From Pseudomonas sp. FP198 (GTDB lineage Bacteria > Pseudomonadota > Gammaproteobacteria > Pseudomonadales > Pseudomonadaceae), in NCBI RefSeq assembly GCF_030687895.1, contig NZ_CP117452.1, forward strand, positions 699,501 through 763,500: a DNA stretch of 64,000 bases. Reading direction: 5' to 3'. The first letter of the stretch is position 1. Every line of letters begins with the position of its first letter. The notes beneath the pieces are model-generated. The model saw nothing but the letters and a program-made list of their open reading frames with translations, ran no database searches and was not told the origin of the DNA. Shown piece after piece: positions 36,856 through 45,263 of the stretch. The translations under genes were made by a program, and so were the position numbers.

Positions 36856-38016
36856 TTACTCAGTGATCTGGTTCGATAGATTTGTTGAGGGGGTAACCTT
36901 ATCAAAAACCAGCGCTAACTGCTGCTCAAGCCGCTCGATCGAAAAATTCCTGGCACAGAACCCTTGAGCAATTTCAACCGCCTGTGTTGTAAATGCCTTG
37001 GAATCAAGCGATGAGACTAGCGCGTCATACCAGCCTGTTTCATCCACGAGCACACCTCCACCGCTAGGTATTACCTTACTGTACACAGGGATATTAGAAG
37101 CGATGACAGGTATACCGGCTGCGGTATATTCGATAAATTTGGTCGGCGCTTTGCATAGGTTGAAGTCTTCGTTTACAAGAGGTGCAAGCCCAATATCCCA
37201 GTTCAAACTCGCCAGCACGGAGAGAAACTCCAGATAGGCTTTGTTTACCTTGTGGCTTCTAATTCTGTCACCGAAGCGTTCAAGGCGGGGAGGCATCTGA
37301 ATCGTGCCGAAGACTTCGAAATGTAAATCTGGCCTTTCGTCTAGCAAGCGTTCGAGTGCAGGAACAACCAGATTCAAATCTTCCTGATGTCCTTTGGATC
37401 CCATGTAGCCCACCGTCTGGTACGGTCGAGGGTTTCTACTGGTGGAGAGCCTGTCCCCAATAAAAGGCGCATACATGCCATGATAAACGGGTTGATTCGG
37501 AAACAGTTGGCTTAGCAAGCCTGCCAGATGAGATGTGGAAGCATAAATCAGATCGCAATGTGCCAATAGATATCGACGAGCATCGATAACATCTTGGGCG
37601 CCTTGACGTTTTTGGATTTCTGCGCCTAAAGAGGCGGGGATTTCGAGCAAGTTGTCGTCGATGTGATAAATTGTCGGTATTTTTTGAGTTTTAAAATAAT
37701 CGACAATCTGCGCTCCAAAGGGTTGGCCATAGCGGGTGATGATGACCAAGTCCGGTTTGAACGCTTCACTCCACAATTTCCAGGATCCCTCACCCGAACG
37801 AGAGACCAAGTCTTGGGAAATAACCGCGAAGTTCACCTCCTTTCGACGGTGCATCTCGCGTAATGGAAGATCGAAGCTAATAAAATAGGTAGCATTCACA
37901 TGCTCAGTGAAAATAAGGATGTTCCGTCCGTTTGGGTTACCATCCAAGCAGACGTCAAACGGTTCTGGTGTCCCGACGGTTTTCGGTCTGGACGATAAAT
38001 TGAAGAGATCAATCAT
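36856..38016 (-). CDS. Glycosyltransferase, GT-B fold (GT4-like), distal copy
   Basis: A 386-residue GT-B glycosyltransferase for surface polysaccharide assembly in the cytoplasm. N-terminal lobe: NILIFTEHVNATYFISFDLPL and PDLVIITRYGQ, then IPTIYHIDDNLLEIP. C-terminal lobe: TVGYMGSKGHQEDLNLVVPALE, HFEVFGTIQMPPRLERFGDR and the donor-binding KFIEYTAAGIPVIASNIPVY. It overlaps the upstream GT8-like gene by 4 bases. A related GT4 (47979) also follows a GT8-like gene, so the pair appears duplicated. Sugar and linkage cannot be read. Confidence 0.85.
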   Translation of the reverse strand: MIDLFNLSSRPKTVGTPEPFDVCLDGNPNGRNILIFTEHVNATYFISFDLPLREMHRRKEVNFAVISQDLVSRSGEGSWKLWSEAFKPDLVIITRYGQPFGAQIVDYFKTQKIPTIYHIDDNLLEIPASLGAEIQKRQGAQDVIDARRYLLAHCDLIYASTSHLAGLLSQLFPNQPVYHGMYAPFIGDRLSTSRNPRPYQTVGYMGSKGHQEDLNLVVPALERLLDERPDLHFEVFGTIQMPPRLERFGDRIRSHKVNKAYLEFLSVLASLNWDIGLAPLVNEDFNLCKAPTKFIEYTAAGIPVIASNIPVYSKVIPSGGGVLVDETGWYDALVSSLDSKAFTTQAVEIAQGFCARNFSIERLEQQLALVFDKVTPSTNLSNQITE

Positions 38017-38960
38017 GAGTTGGACGCCTTCTGGTCGTCTAGGTTTTTTTCTGCCTGGAGCTTAGCTTCATAAGCCTTGATCACGCGCTGGCGATGCCTT
38101 TTAGCTTCATAGACCGCTTTGTGGGGGATGTAACCCGAGAGTTTGTCAGCTGCCTCGTTTTTCTTATCCCATAAACCGTGCAGGAAAGAAGGCAGCCAAT
38201 GCCGATATTTGATATCACGCAACAGTGAGGGGCGAAAATATCCAAGATCGATCTCTTCCTGTATCTGGGCCTCGGTCAGTGTGCCATCGGTGAGCATTCT
38301 GCGAACCTCAGCGAACCAAGGCCAGGCATTTTTATTTCCGCAAGCGGACCAAGGCTGCGTGTAGACATCGGTATAATGGATCAGGCGTGTGTCGGTGTCC
38401 CAGTGTTCCAGGCTGTTCCACTCGAATGGAACACCGTACTTGACGTGTTCCTCGTCAAGAATGATCAATTGCGACATCAATTCATCATAGTCGTAGCGAC
38501 CTTCGTCCATGCCAAGGACAATGGTTTCGATGTCCCAGTCCAAGCGGTCACAGTCAAGGAGCATAACGGCGCATTGTTTTTTGCGGGTCTTCGGGGCACC
38601 GATTTTCTGGGTCGACTCGTCGCCGAACTTCACTTCCTGTTGAATGATGACCTTCGCGCCGTCAAATGGAATATTCCACAGCTCGCGGATGTCACGAAAC
38701 ACCAGCATATCGGCATCCATATAGATCGCTTTGCCCTTGTAGCCGGTGAGCTTCGGGATGCAGAAGCGGCTAAAGGAGAACCCTGTGCGCTGACCGTTCC
38801 TTGGATCCTTTGGTTCAGGGACAGGAAGGTCGAGCATCGGGATGACCTCGACTTTAGCGGTGGTGTGTCGCTTTATCGAATACTCAAGGACGGGAACGGC
38901 CAATAACTGTGAGCGATCAACGCCGACATATACCCGTATCACTTCATCTCCGTGATCCAT
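38013..38960 (-). CDS. GT8-like glycosyltransferase (GT-A fold), distal copy
   Basis: A 315-residue nucleotide-diphospho-sugar transferase. The N-terminal DEVIRVYVGVDRSQLLAVPV is the family's first strand; the metal-binding DxD is MDADMLVF (Asp82, Asp84). EWNSLEHWDTDTRLIHYTD with its His-Tyr-Thr-Asp is the GT8-type C-terminal metal ligand region. The C-terminus is charged and helical (EAKLQAEKNLDDQK). The start is placed at 38960 by comparison with the near-identical paralogue at 49150-50082; a Met four codons upstream is possible. It is coupled to the downstream GT4 gene. Confidence 0.85.
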   Translation of the reverse strand: MDHGDEVIRVYVGVDRSQLLAVPVLEYSIKRHTTAKVEVIPMLDLPVPEPKDPRNGQRTGFSFSRFCIPKLTGYKGKAIYMDADMLVFRDIRELWNIPFDGAKVIIQQEVKFGDESTQKIGAPKTRKKQCAVMLLDCDRLDWDIETIVLGMDEGRYDYDELMSQLIILDEEHVKYGVPFEWNSLEHWDTDTRLIHYTDVYTQPWSACGNKNAWPWFAEVRRMLTDGTLTEAQIQEEIDLGYFRPSLLRDIKYRHWLPSFLHGLWDKKNEAADKLSGYIPHKAVYEAKRHRQRVIKAYEAKLQAEKNLDDQKASNS

Positions 38961-38972
38961 TCGGACCCCCAT

Positions 38973-39393
38973 TACTGTTTAACATTGAATTCTACCTCTG
39001 CCACTCGACAGACATTTCGCTTCCGACGGTGTTCGCACGTTCCAGCAGTCGGGTAGCGGTAGTGTTAGTGCACGCACAGCAGAAGACCATCAGCCCGGAA
39101 CGGGCCGGTATCTTATAAGAGGCGTCCCCAAGCCAACGATGACGTATATACATCTTTGGCATTCAAGGGGCGGAACAGGCTCACCTCCCTATGTCGAGAA
39201 TGATGCCATGGGCGGCGGATAATTGTTGCCTTTACGTGTCATATTGAGGGCATGGTCGGAGATTATCATGGGCGACGGCAGGGGACACATGTCGACGACA
39301 CGGCTCGGGCTGGTGTGGTAGGCCAAGATACCCCCGTTGGCTAACAATGAATCATGGATGGCTAGGGAAAAGGATTGAGACGCTTGGTTTTCA
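38973..39393. other. Non-coding stretch inside the polysaccharide island
   Basis: About 420 bases with no convincing coding frame on either strand. Only an AT-rich TAGAATT (minus strand, near 38985) could be a -10 element for the downstream GT8-GT4 pair. It may be what remains of a deleted gene, but I can trace no protein similarity. Confidence 0.5.
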
Positions 39394-40299
39394 TCAAGGC
39401 TTGCCGAGCAGACGCTGACCGGAGAGCATAAGCACGCTCAATAGCTGACGAGCGTATACGTAAAGTATTGGGCGCTTGCTTTTAAGAATGCGATTATAGG
39501 GGGGGAGGAATTTAACATCGCTCAACAATTGTTTGGCTGGTAATGCCCATGAGTCATCAAGGCCATTGTCAATTTGGTAGAGGAGAGAAGGGCGCACGTT
39601 ACCAGCATCGATTTCTCGCTCAATATCAGAGCGGCTGATAAAGCCACTTTCAACTGCACGCCGTAAGCAAGAAACCCATAGGCTAGCATTTTTGTTTTTA
39701 ATTGAAACCCACGGCTGGGTATTCATATCAGTATAATGAAGGAGCGCTGTTTCGCCCGGCTCATAATGCTCAAGTGAGTTCCAAGTGTCGGGGATCGTCC
39801 AGGAAATATTCTTGGCTACGCGCATTTCGAACATTAGGCTTGAATAATTAAGACGTCCCGCGTCCAGATCTGCAACGATCTCCTCTATCTTCCAGTTGAG
39901 CTTGCTGCAGTCCAGAAGCATGACGCTGAATTGCGGGCGTCGGCTGCCTTCTGCTTTTTCAACTGTTTGTAGATCGCTACCGGAAAAGGGGCGGTCCCAT
40001 AGACCAGTAATGTTCTGGAATACCTGCATGTCTGCGTCCAGGTAGATGGCTTTACCTGAAAAGCCACACAACTCAGGGATCAGGAAACGCTGGAAGGAAA
40101 AAGGTGTTCGCGGACGATTTTCCAATGCTTCCGGTACGGGGATTGATCGCTCGAATGAGTATATGGGCGACACTTCTACGGGAATCGATGAGGTTTCTCT
40201 GATAGAAAACTCAAGCACCCGCATTGGCAACCATTCGGCAGGTGTGGCCGCGATGAAAATTCGTGCGCCGCTCTCCGTCAGTATTGGCTCAGCGTTCAT
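39394..40299 (-). CDS. GT8-like glycosyltransferase, divergent third member
   Basis: A 301-residue GT-A enzyme of the same group as those at 38013 and 49150 but clearly more diverged. ARIFIAATPAEWLPMRVLEFSI forms the N-terminal strand, LDADMQVF the DxD (Asp88, Asp90), and TWNSLEHYEPGETALLHYTDMNTQPW the C-terminal metal and acceptor region. The C-terminal 60 residues are basic and hydrophobic (ILYVYARQLLSVLMLSGQRLLG) and may associate with the membrane. The gene stands 71 bases downstream of the sulfotransferase. Confidence 0.83.
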   Translation of the reverse strand: MNAEPILTESGARIFIAATPAEWLPMRVLEFSIRETSSIPVEVSPIYSFERSIPVPEALENRPRTPFSFQRFLIPELCGFSGKAIYLDADMQVFQNITGLWDRPFSGSDLQTVEKAEGSRRPQFSVMLLDCSKLNWKIEEIVADLDAGRLNYSSLMFEMRVAKNISWTIPDTWNSLEHYEPGETALLHYTDMNTQPWVSIKNKNASLWVSCLRRAVESGFISRSDIEREIDAGNVRPSLLYQIDNGLDDSWALPAKQLLSDVKFLPPYNRILKSKRPILYVYARQLLSVLMLSGQRLLGKP

Positions 40300-40370
40300 A
40301 GTGTTCCTTTTTATTCATGACAAACGGTCGATCCGAATTAAGACCTGTCTCTGGATCTCCAGTTTCCCAA

Positions 40371-41207
40371 CTAAAACGACTTCAACATGCTAAGCGAAGC
40401 TGCTACGCTCGCCAAATCTGGATGATTCCGAAATGTATTGACGTAGTCGCTGACTTGAAAGTTAGAAGAAATGCGTTGTTCGATCTCATCGCTGATGAAG
40501 TCGCGCTCATAATGTTTGTCCGGGTCATCAACCATCAAGTTTTCGTATACGAAGTCAACGTCCAAAAAATTATTTAGCCTGTCCATCGTCTTATTAAAGT
40601 CGAAGACGAGGCTCTCGTAGTGCATATGGAAAACGTTCGGATTTTTTTCGATACGTAGAATCGTGGAATAGGCCTGGGCCCATGCCTCAATCATCTGGTC
40701 AATATCGGTTATTGCTTTCCACCAATCCTTGCCTTGTTTGGACATTTCGGTACGGCGCAGCATGGAGTTAATCACGTCATAGGGGTTGCGCGTAATATGC
40801 AGGTATCGAACATTAGGCAAGGCTAATACTTCATCAATTTCGCGGTAGTAGTTAGGGTATTTGTCGCCCCAGACGACCAAGGGCTCGCCCTCGGCATGAC
40901 GTTTATGGTGCCATTTATACATATAGAGAATAGCTGGCCAGACGGATCTTACGGAAAAGTTATGGCTATGAATGTTATCCAACGTTAACGTTTCACGGTG
41001 CGACAGTGAACGCATGCCTCCGGTGAGCGTGCGGGCACGTCGCTCACGGGTACCAAGAAGCTTAGTCAATACCTTCTCTGTATTGACAAGATTCTCTTCC
41101 GAAGAGATATAGACCGAGCGGTTGGAGTTCAATACCTGCAATAGGGCGGTCGTGCCGCTGCGTGGAGCGCCACCAATCAGAAGGGGTTGTCGCAGTACGC
41201 TTGTCAT
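40371..41207 (-). CDS. Sulfotransferase family protein (PAPS-dependent)
   Basis: A 278-residue sulfotransferase-fold protein. The 5'-phosphosulfate loop GAPRSGTT lies at residues 13-20, and the 3'-phosphate motif at about 137-149 (HITRNPYDVINSM, with conserved Arg and Ser). This is the layout of Stf0/heparan-type sulfotransferases. In a glycan locus it may sulfate the polymer; transfer to another acceptor remains possible. PAPS synthesis genes are not in the window. It lies between the ABC exporter and a glycosyltransferase, all minus strand, 31 bases after the exporter ATPase. Confidence 0.85.
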   Translation of the reverse strand: MTSVLRQPLLIGGAPRSGTTALLQVLNSNRSVYISSEENLVNTEKVLTKLLGTRERRARTLTGGMRSLSHRETLTLDNIHSHNFSVRSVWPAILYMYKWHHKRHAEGEPLVVWGDKYPNYYREIDEVLALPNVRYLHITRNPYDVINSMLRRTEMSKQGKDWWKAITDIDQMIEAWAQAYSTILRIEKNPNVFHMHYESLVFDFNKTMDRLNNFLDVDFVYENLMVDDPDKHYERDFISDEIEQRISSNFQVSDYVNTFRNHPDLASVAASLSMLKSF

Positions 41208-41238
41208 ACAAACATTCCGTTAAATTTGGTTTGAACGT

Positions 41239-42420
41239 TTACTTAAACGACCACTGGGCCGCTCGTTGAACCGGAACGGCATAGTGGTATTCTCCAGCTA
41301 CCCGGAAAGGAACAGCTTCCGAAAGGCAGAGATGATCCACTCCGTCTGGACTCATGACCTGTACCGCAATAGAAAATGCACCAGGGGAAAGTTCAGCGTT
41401 GCCAAGTTCAACATGTAAAATAGCGGCGTGGTCGGGCCAGGCAAGTGCAGCGCGGACCGAATTCCAGTCCATCAGCACGCTTTGCGCGGTGTCTCTCAAT
41501 AAGACTCGCACCTGAGCATTAGCTGGCAGCTTGGAAATGTCGACATTCAAGGACAGCGGGTTTCCGTACTGTATGGGTTGGCCCGAGACAACGGGCGATC
41601 CAGCGACCAATAATTCAAGAGCAACAAGCTCTGGATTAAATACTTGCCCGCGCTTTTTCTCATTCTGATGGCCCAGTTTGTCTTGGTAGAGTTCGAGCGC
41701 TTGCTGTACGCCCCCATCAAATAAAACGCGACCTTTTTCAAGGTATAGACCACGGTCGCACAGCCGAGCAACTTGTCCTATGGAATGCGAAACAAAAATA
41801 ACCGCAGCATTCCGCGAAAGCTCATTAATCCTCTCATAACAGCGCATGCGGAACGCCAGGTCGCCGACGGCGAGCACCTCGTCAATGATAAGGATGTCCG
41901 GCTCTATCACAGAAGAAGCTGCGAAGCCGAGGCGTGACTTCATCCCTGAGCTATAGAACTGTACTGGTGAGTCAAAGAATTCGTCGATTTCCGCGAACTC
42001 TTCGACTTGAGCAATGTATTGGGCCAAGTCTTTACCGCGCTTTCCCATCAAGCGTCCGCGTACCGAAACATTGTCGCGCCCAGTCATGCTAGGTGCGAAG
42101 CCCGCACTCATTTCGAGTAGGTGCCCCAGCTCGCCACGTCGCACGACTTTCCCCTTGTCAGCCCTTAGTTTTCCAGCGATGCATTTGAGCAAGGTACTTT
42201 TTCCTGCACCGTTGTGGCCTAGCACCCCTATGACTTCGCCACGTCGCAGTGAGAAATCAACGTCACGGAGCGCCCAGAATTCCGAATCACGCAGGTCACT
42301 ATTTCGATCTGTTCTACCGGTCGCATTTGACAGCAGATCCTTGGCCGCATAACGTACCGACGCGTTCAGGCTGCGGGAGTATTTCTTCCAAAGACCCTGA
42401 ACTTCAAGTAACACTTCCAT
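41239..42420 (-). CDS. wzt: Polysaccharide ABC exporter ATPase with Wzt-type C-terminal domain
   Basis: A 393-residue ATPase of the Wzt/KpsT/TagH group that powers export of undecaprenol-linked polysaccharide. Walker A GHNGAGKS (68-75), signature YSSGMKSRLGF, Walker B ILIIDEVLAVGD and switch His in FVSHSIG. The region after about residue 250 is an extra beta-sandwich (LNVDISKLPANAQVRVLLRD, GAFSIAVQVMSPDGVDHL) resembling the Wzt carbohydrate-binding domain that recognises the chain terminus in O-antigen systems. It starts immediately at the permease stop, with which it pairs. Confidence 0.9.
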   Translation of the reverse strand: MEVLLEVQGLWKKYSRSLNASVRYAAKDLLSNATGRTDRNSDLRDSEFWALRDVDFSLRRGEVIGVLGHNGAGKSTLLKCIAGKLRADKGKVVRRGELGHLLEMSAGFAPSMTGRDNVSVRGRLMGKRGKDLAQYIAQVEEFAEIDEFFDSPVQFYSSGMKSRLGFAASSVIEPDILIIDEVLAVGDLAFRMRCYERINELSRNAAVIFVSHSIGQVARLCDRGLYLEKGRVLFDGGVQQALELYQDKLGHQNEKKRGQVFNPELVALELLVAGSPVVSGQPIQYGNPLSLNVDISKLPANAQVRVLLRDTAQSVLMDWNSVRAALAWPDHAAILHVELGNAELSPGAFSIAVQVMSPDGVDHLCLSEAVPFRVAGEYHYAVPVQRAAQWSFK

Positions 42421-43250
42421 CAGTTACCCATCCGTTCTAGTAAAATAGGTACCTGACGACGCAAAAGAACAAGTAACCATGACAGTAATAGCAGCGATAT
42501 TCCGCTGGCGACAAGCATGGGCAGCATATAGACGCTTCCGCTCTGGCCTTGTAGCACGCTGGACAGAACCGCTAGTGGTGACGCCATAGGGTTAGCAATA
42601 TTTATCCAATAAAGCATACTGTCCAATCTCTCCGTTGCTGGGTAGAAGATTGGTGAGATCAGGACGATCGGCAGATTCATCGAAGTCAATGCCTTACGCA
42701 CATCGGCATATAGAACTGACCAAGGAGCAAGCAGCAAGCCTATGGTAGTTGCCGAAAGCAGCAGCGCGAGAATACACGCTATAAATATTAACCAAGGGTA
42801 TATGCCTGACGGGAAAGCGAGTCCGAGAAGCGGAATAGCAAGGATGATCAGAACGCTGCGAATCAGAACGGCAATTCCGCCTTCAAATACAATTGCTAGT
42901 ACAAAGGGCGTTGGGCCGACGTCCAATCCTCGTAATAGGCCGCGCTGACGGCGTATGAAATTGGACATCTCCTGAACTATCTGCATCCAGCATTGGAACA
43001 GAGTAATTCCGGCAAAGGCACGAAGAATATCCCAGCCCGCCTGATCCGAAGAATCGGCGGCACTTCCGGTCAGCTCACGTTTAATGAATATATAACAGAC
43101 GGCATAGAGCATCGGGATGATCAACGCCCACGCATATCCCAAGGCATGTTCACGCATCTGCAAGCGGATGTTGCGCAATGCGAGGGTTACGCCGGAATCC
43201 ATTGTGTTGAGTAAAGTTTTAATGGCTGTTGCCCTTGCTGAGAAAGTCAT
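42420..43250 (-). CDS. wzm: Polysaccharide ABC exporter permease (Wzm-like)
   Basis: A 276-residue ABC-2 permease with six membrane helices. An amphipathic N-terminus (LALRNIRLQMREHALGYAWALIIPMLYAVCYIF) is followed by helices near 70-90, 110-140, 145-175, 190-210 and 240-262. FYPATERLDSMLYWINIANPMASPLAVL is the family's conserved periplasmic loop. The start at 43250 overlaps the upstream gene by 32 bases; a Met at 43202 gives no overlap but has no better ribosome site. It forms the exporter with the adjacent ATPase. Confidence 0.88.
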   Translation of the reverse strand: MTFSARATAIKTLLNTMDSGVTLALRNIRLQMREHALGYAWALIIPMLYAVCYIFIKRELTGSAADSSDQAGWDILRAFAGITLFQCWMQIVQEMSNFIRRQRGLLRGLDVGPTPFVLAIVFEGGIAVLIRSVLIILAIPLLGLAFPSGIYPWLIFIACILALLLSATTIGLLLAPWSVLYADVRKALTSMNLPIVLISPIFYPATERLDSMLYWINIANPMASPLAVLSSVLQGQSGSVYMLPMLVASGISLLLLSWLLVLLRRQVPILLERMGN

Positions 43251-45219
43251 GAGCTTTGCTTACAATAGCTTCGGCTATGTCCTTGAAGCGATTATCGAGG
43301 GTCTCGGACTGCGACATGTCAATTGCATAGCTTCCGAGGAACCAATCGACGAAGCGTCGATAGCGATTCTCCAGCTCCGCCTTGCCGGAGTTTGAAACAA
43401 ACGCCCATGCCTGATCGAGGTTGTCGAGTGTGGCATTGAAGGTCACGCAATCATATTCAACCCGGCCAAAGGTGACCACGGGCTTGGCCTGCAGCAAAGC
43501 CTCAAAGCCTACACCGCTGTTGATTGTATAGACGCCGCTCGCATGCTTTGTCAGATCGTGAACACTCGCATTACTGAAAAATACCGTGACGCCGTCTGCG
43601 TATCGTTCAAATGGCGACATGCTTTTCATATTGGCGGGGTGGGGCTTGAGCACGACGGCTATATCACGAGCCTGGGCCCAGGCGATAAGCGCCGCAACAG
43701 CGTCCTCTTCGGAAATATCCGAAAAATAGCGAATCGACTGATCAGTGGGGATCTGTAAAGGGAAGAAAATATATGGACGTGGGGTATCAGTCTGCATTCC
43801 CTGTGCATTGTATGAGGCAGGAATCAACCCTTCACGCAGCAGTTCTTCCTTGGTTCTCGGGGTTGGTTGGGAAAACTTGCTACTGACTTTTCCTTCCTGC
43901 AAACGGTCACGATAGTTGTCGTAGGCACCTTGAGAGTGTTGTGGCAGAGACTGCAGATCTACCGGGTAAATACTTGACGCAGCGCTCCAACCCTGGTCAT
44001 TGACGACAAACACCCAACGAAAAAATTCCTGCATGTAAAACATGACAGGTGTGGGACCATCCTCGAAGTCAAACTTGCAGCGATGAGGGACTAAGGCTAA
44101 GGCTGAGCAATTCTCTTCAATTTTTTGACGATTTATTAGCCAAGCGGGAATCTCGATGATATCTACTGGCATCCCCGCCCGTTGAATTGAATTAGCCAAG
44201 CGCAAGGTAAATGCTTTCCAGTACAAGCGGAGATCAATCGTATCGTCGCTCGGAATCGGTGGCACGGCGTTGGCCACAGTACCTCGTTTCCAAGGTAAGT
44301 CTAGTCGTGGAATATACAGTGCAATACGCGCCGAGACCTTCCGAGCTACTCTCAGGCGTTCAAACATCCACTCGTTTGAAAGCAAGTCACTATTATTCTG
44401 TAGATTGGCCACGAGTTGATTGGCAAGTACACGTCGTTCGTCATCATCAGATAGCAGTGCCTGAAGCATAAAGAAGCGCATGTCGTACAGTTTGCGCCCA
44501 CCTTTGCCAGCCCAAAGAATGCTTGTTTCTCTGAACTGCCAGTCGGCGTATTTTTGTTTCAAGTTGAAATAGTGGATTTTTTTAAACTTTTGCATCTTTT
44601 GAAAGAATACAATCTGGTCAATGAACCATTTTAATGTCTGCTTTTCAAAATGTTCATCTATTTCATCTGTCACATCTTTTAAGAATTCGATCACCCCGGC
44701 GCTCGGTAAGAACCAGATGGAGCCGGTAGCGATCGAAAGGTGCTCAGGTGTGCCTTCGACCTGATCACGCCGGACAATGATCACTTCTGCGCTTGCCTTG
44801 TCTGAGAAATCCAGATCAATCGGATTAACCACCAGAGAGTCGGCATCCATGCTAAAAATGGGTATAGCGTATTCGCTCAGCAGGGTTTGTAGCCGAGGGA
44901 AGCGGGCGCTGGCGTAATAAGCTTTTTTTTGCTTTAAGGGAAGCGAAGTGAGATCGGTATCTTCCCGGGACACGAACAGACGTGTATGGCGCAATCCTGA
45001 ACGCAACTCACTGATGCGTTCAAGCGATCGTTGATCAGGATTAATGATATGAAGAAAAAAAGAATATCCAGGTGAATAAAGATCAATGCTTCTGATCAAC
45101 GAGATCGCATATCTAAGATATCCTGCGTCGCAACTGGAGAACAGTAACAACGGTTCGTCCTGAGTCAGTGCGGGTGGGATAACCCAGTTTACTTTCCGAT
45201 CAACCATGTGTTGGTACAT
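43219..45219 (-). CDS. Fused glycosyltransferase: GT8-like domain plus KpsC/Kdo-transferase-like domain
   Basis: A 666-residue two-domain protein. Residues about 20-240 are GT-A-like: LLLFSSCDAGYLRYAISLIRSID, and DxD in SMDADSLV (Asp125, Asp127). Residues about 400-650 look like the capsule-polysaccharide KpsC/KpsS fold: RPYIFFPLQIPTDQSI, the VVLKPHPA motif, VYTINSGVGFEALLQAKPVVTFG and a C-terminal helical tail. KpsC/S proteins add beta-Kdo to the lipid anchor of ABC-exported capsules, so this domain may build or cap the lipid linker. It lies directly upstream of the exporter genes and overlaps the permease gene. Confidence 0.8.
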   Translation of the reverse strand: MYQHMVDRKVNWVIPPALTQDEPLLLFSSCDAGYLRYAISLIRSIDLYSPGYSFFLHIINPDQRSLERISELRSGLRHTRLFVSREDTDLTSLPLKQKKAYYASARFPRLQTLLSEYAIPIFSMDADSLVVNPIDLDFSDKASAEVIIVRRDQVEGTPEHLSIATGSIWFLPSAGVIEFLKDVTDEIDEHFEKQTLKWFIDQIVFFQKMQKFKKIHYFNLKQKYADWQFRETSILWAGKGGRKLYDMRFFMLQALLSDDDERRVLANQLVANLQNNSDLLSNEWMFERLRVARKVSARIALYIPRLDLPWKRGTVANAVPPIPSDDTIDLRLYWKAFTLRLANSIQRAGMPVDIIEIPAWLINRQKIEENCSALALVPHRCKFDFEDGPTPVMFYMQEFFRWVFVVNDQGWSAASSIYPVDLQSLPQHSQGAYDNYRDRLQEGKVSSKFSQPTPRTKEELLREGLIPASYNAQGMQTDTPRPYIFFPLQIPTDQSIRYFSDISEEDAVAALIAWAQARDIAVVLKPHPANMKSMSPFERYADGVTVFFSNASVHDLTKHASGVYTINSGVGFEALLQAKPVVTFGRVEYDCVTFNATLDNLDQAWAFVSNSGKAELENRYRRFVDWFLGSYAIDMSQSETLDNRFKDIAEAIVSKAHDFLSKGNSH

Positions 45220-45263
45220 CCTCTGATATAAGAGCCGTTATTGACTGCATAGCAAATTCCCTG

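Noticed and set aside
36389..36967. A 192-codon plus-strand frame taken as an intact small gene
   Set aside because: Only its middle matches the acyltransferase family; its ends are frameshifted sequence and antisense to a glycosyltransferase gene. It is part of the pseudogene.
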